A stretch of 15,716 bases of DNA, from assembly GCA_030642205.1 (NCBI GenBank), contig DAOWOF010000028.1:1-15716 (forward strand), in the 5' to 3' direction. Origin of the DNA: Desulfobacteraceae bacterium. GTDB taxonomy: Bacteria > Desulfobacterota > DSM-4660 > Desulfatiglandales > Desulfatiglandaceae. A program made the translations under genes and the position numbers. Positions 14,263 to 15,716 of the stretch are shown here, piece after piece (position 1 is the first letter of the stretch; each line of letters begins with the position of its first letter). The notes beneath the pieces are model-generated. The model did not search any database. It saw only the letters and a list, made by a program, of their open reading frames with translations, and was not told the origin of the DNA.

Positions 14263-14302
14263 AAAAACCCTTCATGCAGGATTATTCGTGGAGGGTTTTT
14301 TT
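14263..14302 (+). terminator. Rho-independent terminator of tRNA-Lys
   Basis: AAAAACCCTTCATG pairs with CGTGGAGGGTTTTT (including G-U pairs) around an AT-rich loop, and the run continues to T7. It starts 6 bases after the tRNA CCA. The A-tract/T-tract symmetry means it may also terminate minus-strand transcripts coming from the TIGR02757 gene. Confidence 0.85.
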
Positions 14303-14410
14303 GTGGTTTTTACCTGTATCAAACCTTGATATTCCTAATCTAGCCTCAGATTTTAATACTGGAATTTTATCTCCCTTGAACTTGTGAGAAATCTATTTAT
14401 TGGTCGTAAA

Positions 14411-15208
14411 TCACTCCCCTAAATCCATTATAACCGGTATATTTTTAATATTCATATCCTCCCTGATTCCAAATCTTGTAAGAGCGAAATCATATTTCAC
14501 AGGATCTTTCGGAGAAATTTCTGTAAACCCCCGGGTAATTTCCATGGCTGTTTTCATGTTTGCCTGTTTCCTGGACGTAAAGCCCAACATCATCCCTATT
14601 TTATGCATGTGCGTATCAATAGGAACAATCAGTTGCGATTTATTGATTCCTTTCCAGCCTCCGGGATCAACCCTGTCCTTTCGCACCATCCATCTCAGAA
14701 AAAGGTTCATACGTTTGCATGCACTCCCTTTTTTCGGGTTTGCTACAAGATGGCCAGGATCATTGCCGGAGGAAGTGAGTTCGTCCACAAAAAAAGTCAT
14801 GGGCAAAAGAATGTTATCATGATTATGTGACAGTCCTTCCTCAAAACATTTATTTAAAGAACCAAACCTGTCAATAATATTTTTTGCGCCATAAAGAAGT
14901 GCAGCTATATTTTTACCGTCAGCAAACCTGTGCCTGAATGATTTGAATTTTTGTAAAAGAAATTGCTGGTCTGAATTTTTTAAAAAAAGGTAAGGTGATT
15001 CATTCATTGCACTAAGCACAGAAGAAACACTTTTTAAAATCTGGGATACTCTTCCATACGCAAGAGAGGATGCTATAAGACCCGTGATTTCACGGTCCCT
15101 GATGTCTTTGTAGGAATAAAGGAATTCAAGAGGATCCGGATGAACAAAACAGCGTCTGTTGCACTGGTCGTATATGCTGTCAAGCTTTGTTTTTTGAATA
15201 CTGTTCAT
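14411..15208 (-). CDS. TIGR02757 (DUF2400) family protein
   Basis: A 265-residue protein with the family's signatures in order: CFVHPDPLEFLYSYKDIRDREITGLIASSLAYGRV (20-54), ACKRMNLFLRWMVRKDRVDPGGW (about 162-184), LIVPIDTHMHKIGMMLGFTSRK (about 192-213) and the closing DPVKYDFALTRFGI. The fold is thought to be helical and related to the helix-hairpin-helix DNA glycosylase/endonuclease III group, with the D-T-H segment conserved, but no reaction is known to me. It is common in Bacteroidetes and delta-proteobacteria. The ATG at 15208 has no clear Shine-Dalgarno, but the family N-terminus fits. Its 3' end faces the tRNA-Lys terminator 109 bases away. Confidence 0.9.
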   Translation of the reverse strand: MNSIQKTKLDSIYDQCNRRCFVHPDPLEFLYSYKDIRDREITGLIASSLAYGRVSQILKSVSSVLSAMNESPYLFLKNSDQQFLLQKFKSFRHRFADGKNIAALLYGAKNIIDRFGSLNKCFEEGLSHNHDNILLPMTFFVDELTSSGNDPGHLVANPKKGSACKRMNLFLRWMVRKDRVDPGGWKGINKSQLIVPIDTHMHKIGMMLGFTSRKQANMKTAMEITRGFTEISPKDPVKYDFALTRFGIREDMNIKNIPVIMDLGE

Positions 15209-15716
15209 TGTTTTATGCTTATCATGGTATTCATGTCAGTGTTTTCGTTATTCCCGGTGATCTATCCAACCATTTTATTTTTCTGTGTTCAGGATTTTTT
15301 ATCCATCCATATAGTTCTCTTCATATCCTGAGGTATTTCAAATTTTGCGAGTTCCTCAGCATCCTTGAAATAGCTAAATAGTTATGAAATTGGTAGACTA
15401 GAAAAAAAGGATATCAAATGGGTTTATATAAAATCAAGGCCAAATGGTGCTTTAGCATGATAATTAGAGAACATGACGCAGCAAGATGTGAAAGTGGGGT
15501 TTTGAAAACAGGTCGTTTTTGCAATTAGAGCAATATCGGTGAGAAAATGAATGCGCTTATTATTGTGGGAAATTATCAGAACCATAAATTTTACCGTTTT
15601 TCGTCATTTCATAAATAACACGACAGTAGATCCTAAAAAACCAAATTTAACTAAAACAAGAATACCATTAAAAGCAATGAGTTAGTTATTTTTTCAAAAA
15701 AGAATGTAATAAAGAT
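15209..15716. other. Terminal region without a convincing gene
   Basis: No gene can be supported over 508 bases. Two very short plus-strand frames have plausible ribosome sites: 15418-15528 (36 codons, AAAGGA 6 bases before the ATG, product starting MGLYKIKAKWCFSM) and 15547-15618 (23 codons, GGTGAG upstream, product starting MNALIIVGNYQN). Neither matches a known small protein, and both could be chance. Overlapping open frames at 15140-15381 look like non-coding antisense of the DUF2400 gene and its leader. Confidence 0.3.

Noticed and set aside
1..15716. CRISPR array, insertion sequence, prophage or toxin-antitoxin pair
   Set aside because: No regularly spaced repeats, transposase, integrase, phage or paired small toxin/antitoxin genes were found on reading both strands.

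Overview
This is an AT-rich bacterial chromosomal window (about 40% G+C by eye) with 14 protein genes that I can support and two tRNA genes. Gene families, codon use and the mixture of central-carbon and compatible-solute genes suggest a Desulfobacterales-like member of the Desulfobacterota. That assignment is inference from general resemblance, since no rRNA or other strong phylogenetic marker is present. No prophage, insertion sequence or CRISPR array is visible.

Layout. 1-1650: FmdB-type zinc-ribbon protein (-), glucokinase (+) behind a dyad-containing promoter, and a small PC4-like protein (-). 1650-5504: enolase (-) diverges from an atypical phosphoglycerate kinase (+), which is followed by a PurN-like formyltransferase (+). 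5505-7201: a membrane-anchored lytic transglycosylase (+) converges on a small YqiA-like esterase (-, TTG start). 7202-9716: a structured intergenic region, a TIGR00266/AIM24-type protein (+) and glycerate 2-kinase (+). 9705-13188: a tight three-gene operon on the minus strand, transcribed gpgS-like GT81 glycosyltransferase, then MPGP/GpgP/MggB-type HAD phosphatase, then a second GT-A glycosyltransferase. 13189-14257: gene-poor stretch with an orphan terminator-like hairpin, tRNA-Arg(TCG), another spacer, and tRNA-Lys(CTT) with its own terminator. 14411-15208: TIGR02757 (DUF2400) protein (-). The remainder has no convincing gene.

Metabolic thread. Many of the genes touch phosphoglycerate, glycerate or glucose. 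PGK makes 3-phosphoglycerate, the acceptor for GpgS. GpgS plus phosphatase would give glucosylglycerate, and the second glycosyltransferase could add another sugar, as in the mannosylglucosylglycerate (MGG) route described in Petrotoga. Glycerate 2-kinase, enolase and glucokinase could recycle glycerate and glucose after the solute is broken down. The best candidates for something new are this compatible-solute cluster, the apparent AUC start codon of its first gene (perfect Shine-Dalgarno and conserved-looking N-terminus, but no ATG/GTG/TTG), and the divergent PGK with an altered nucleotide site and shortened substrate loop.
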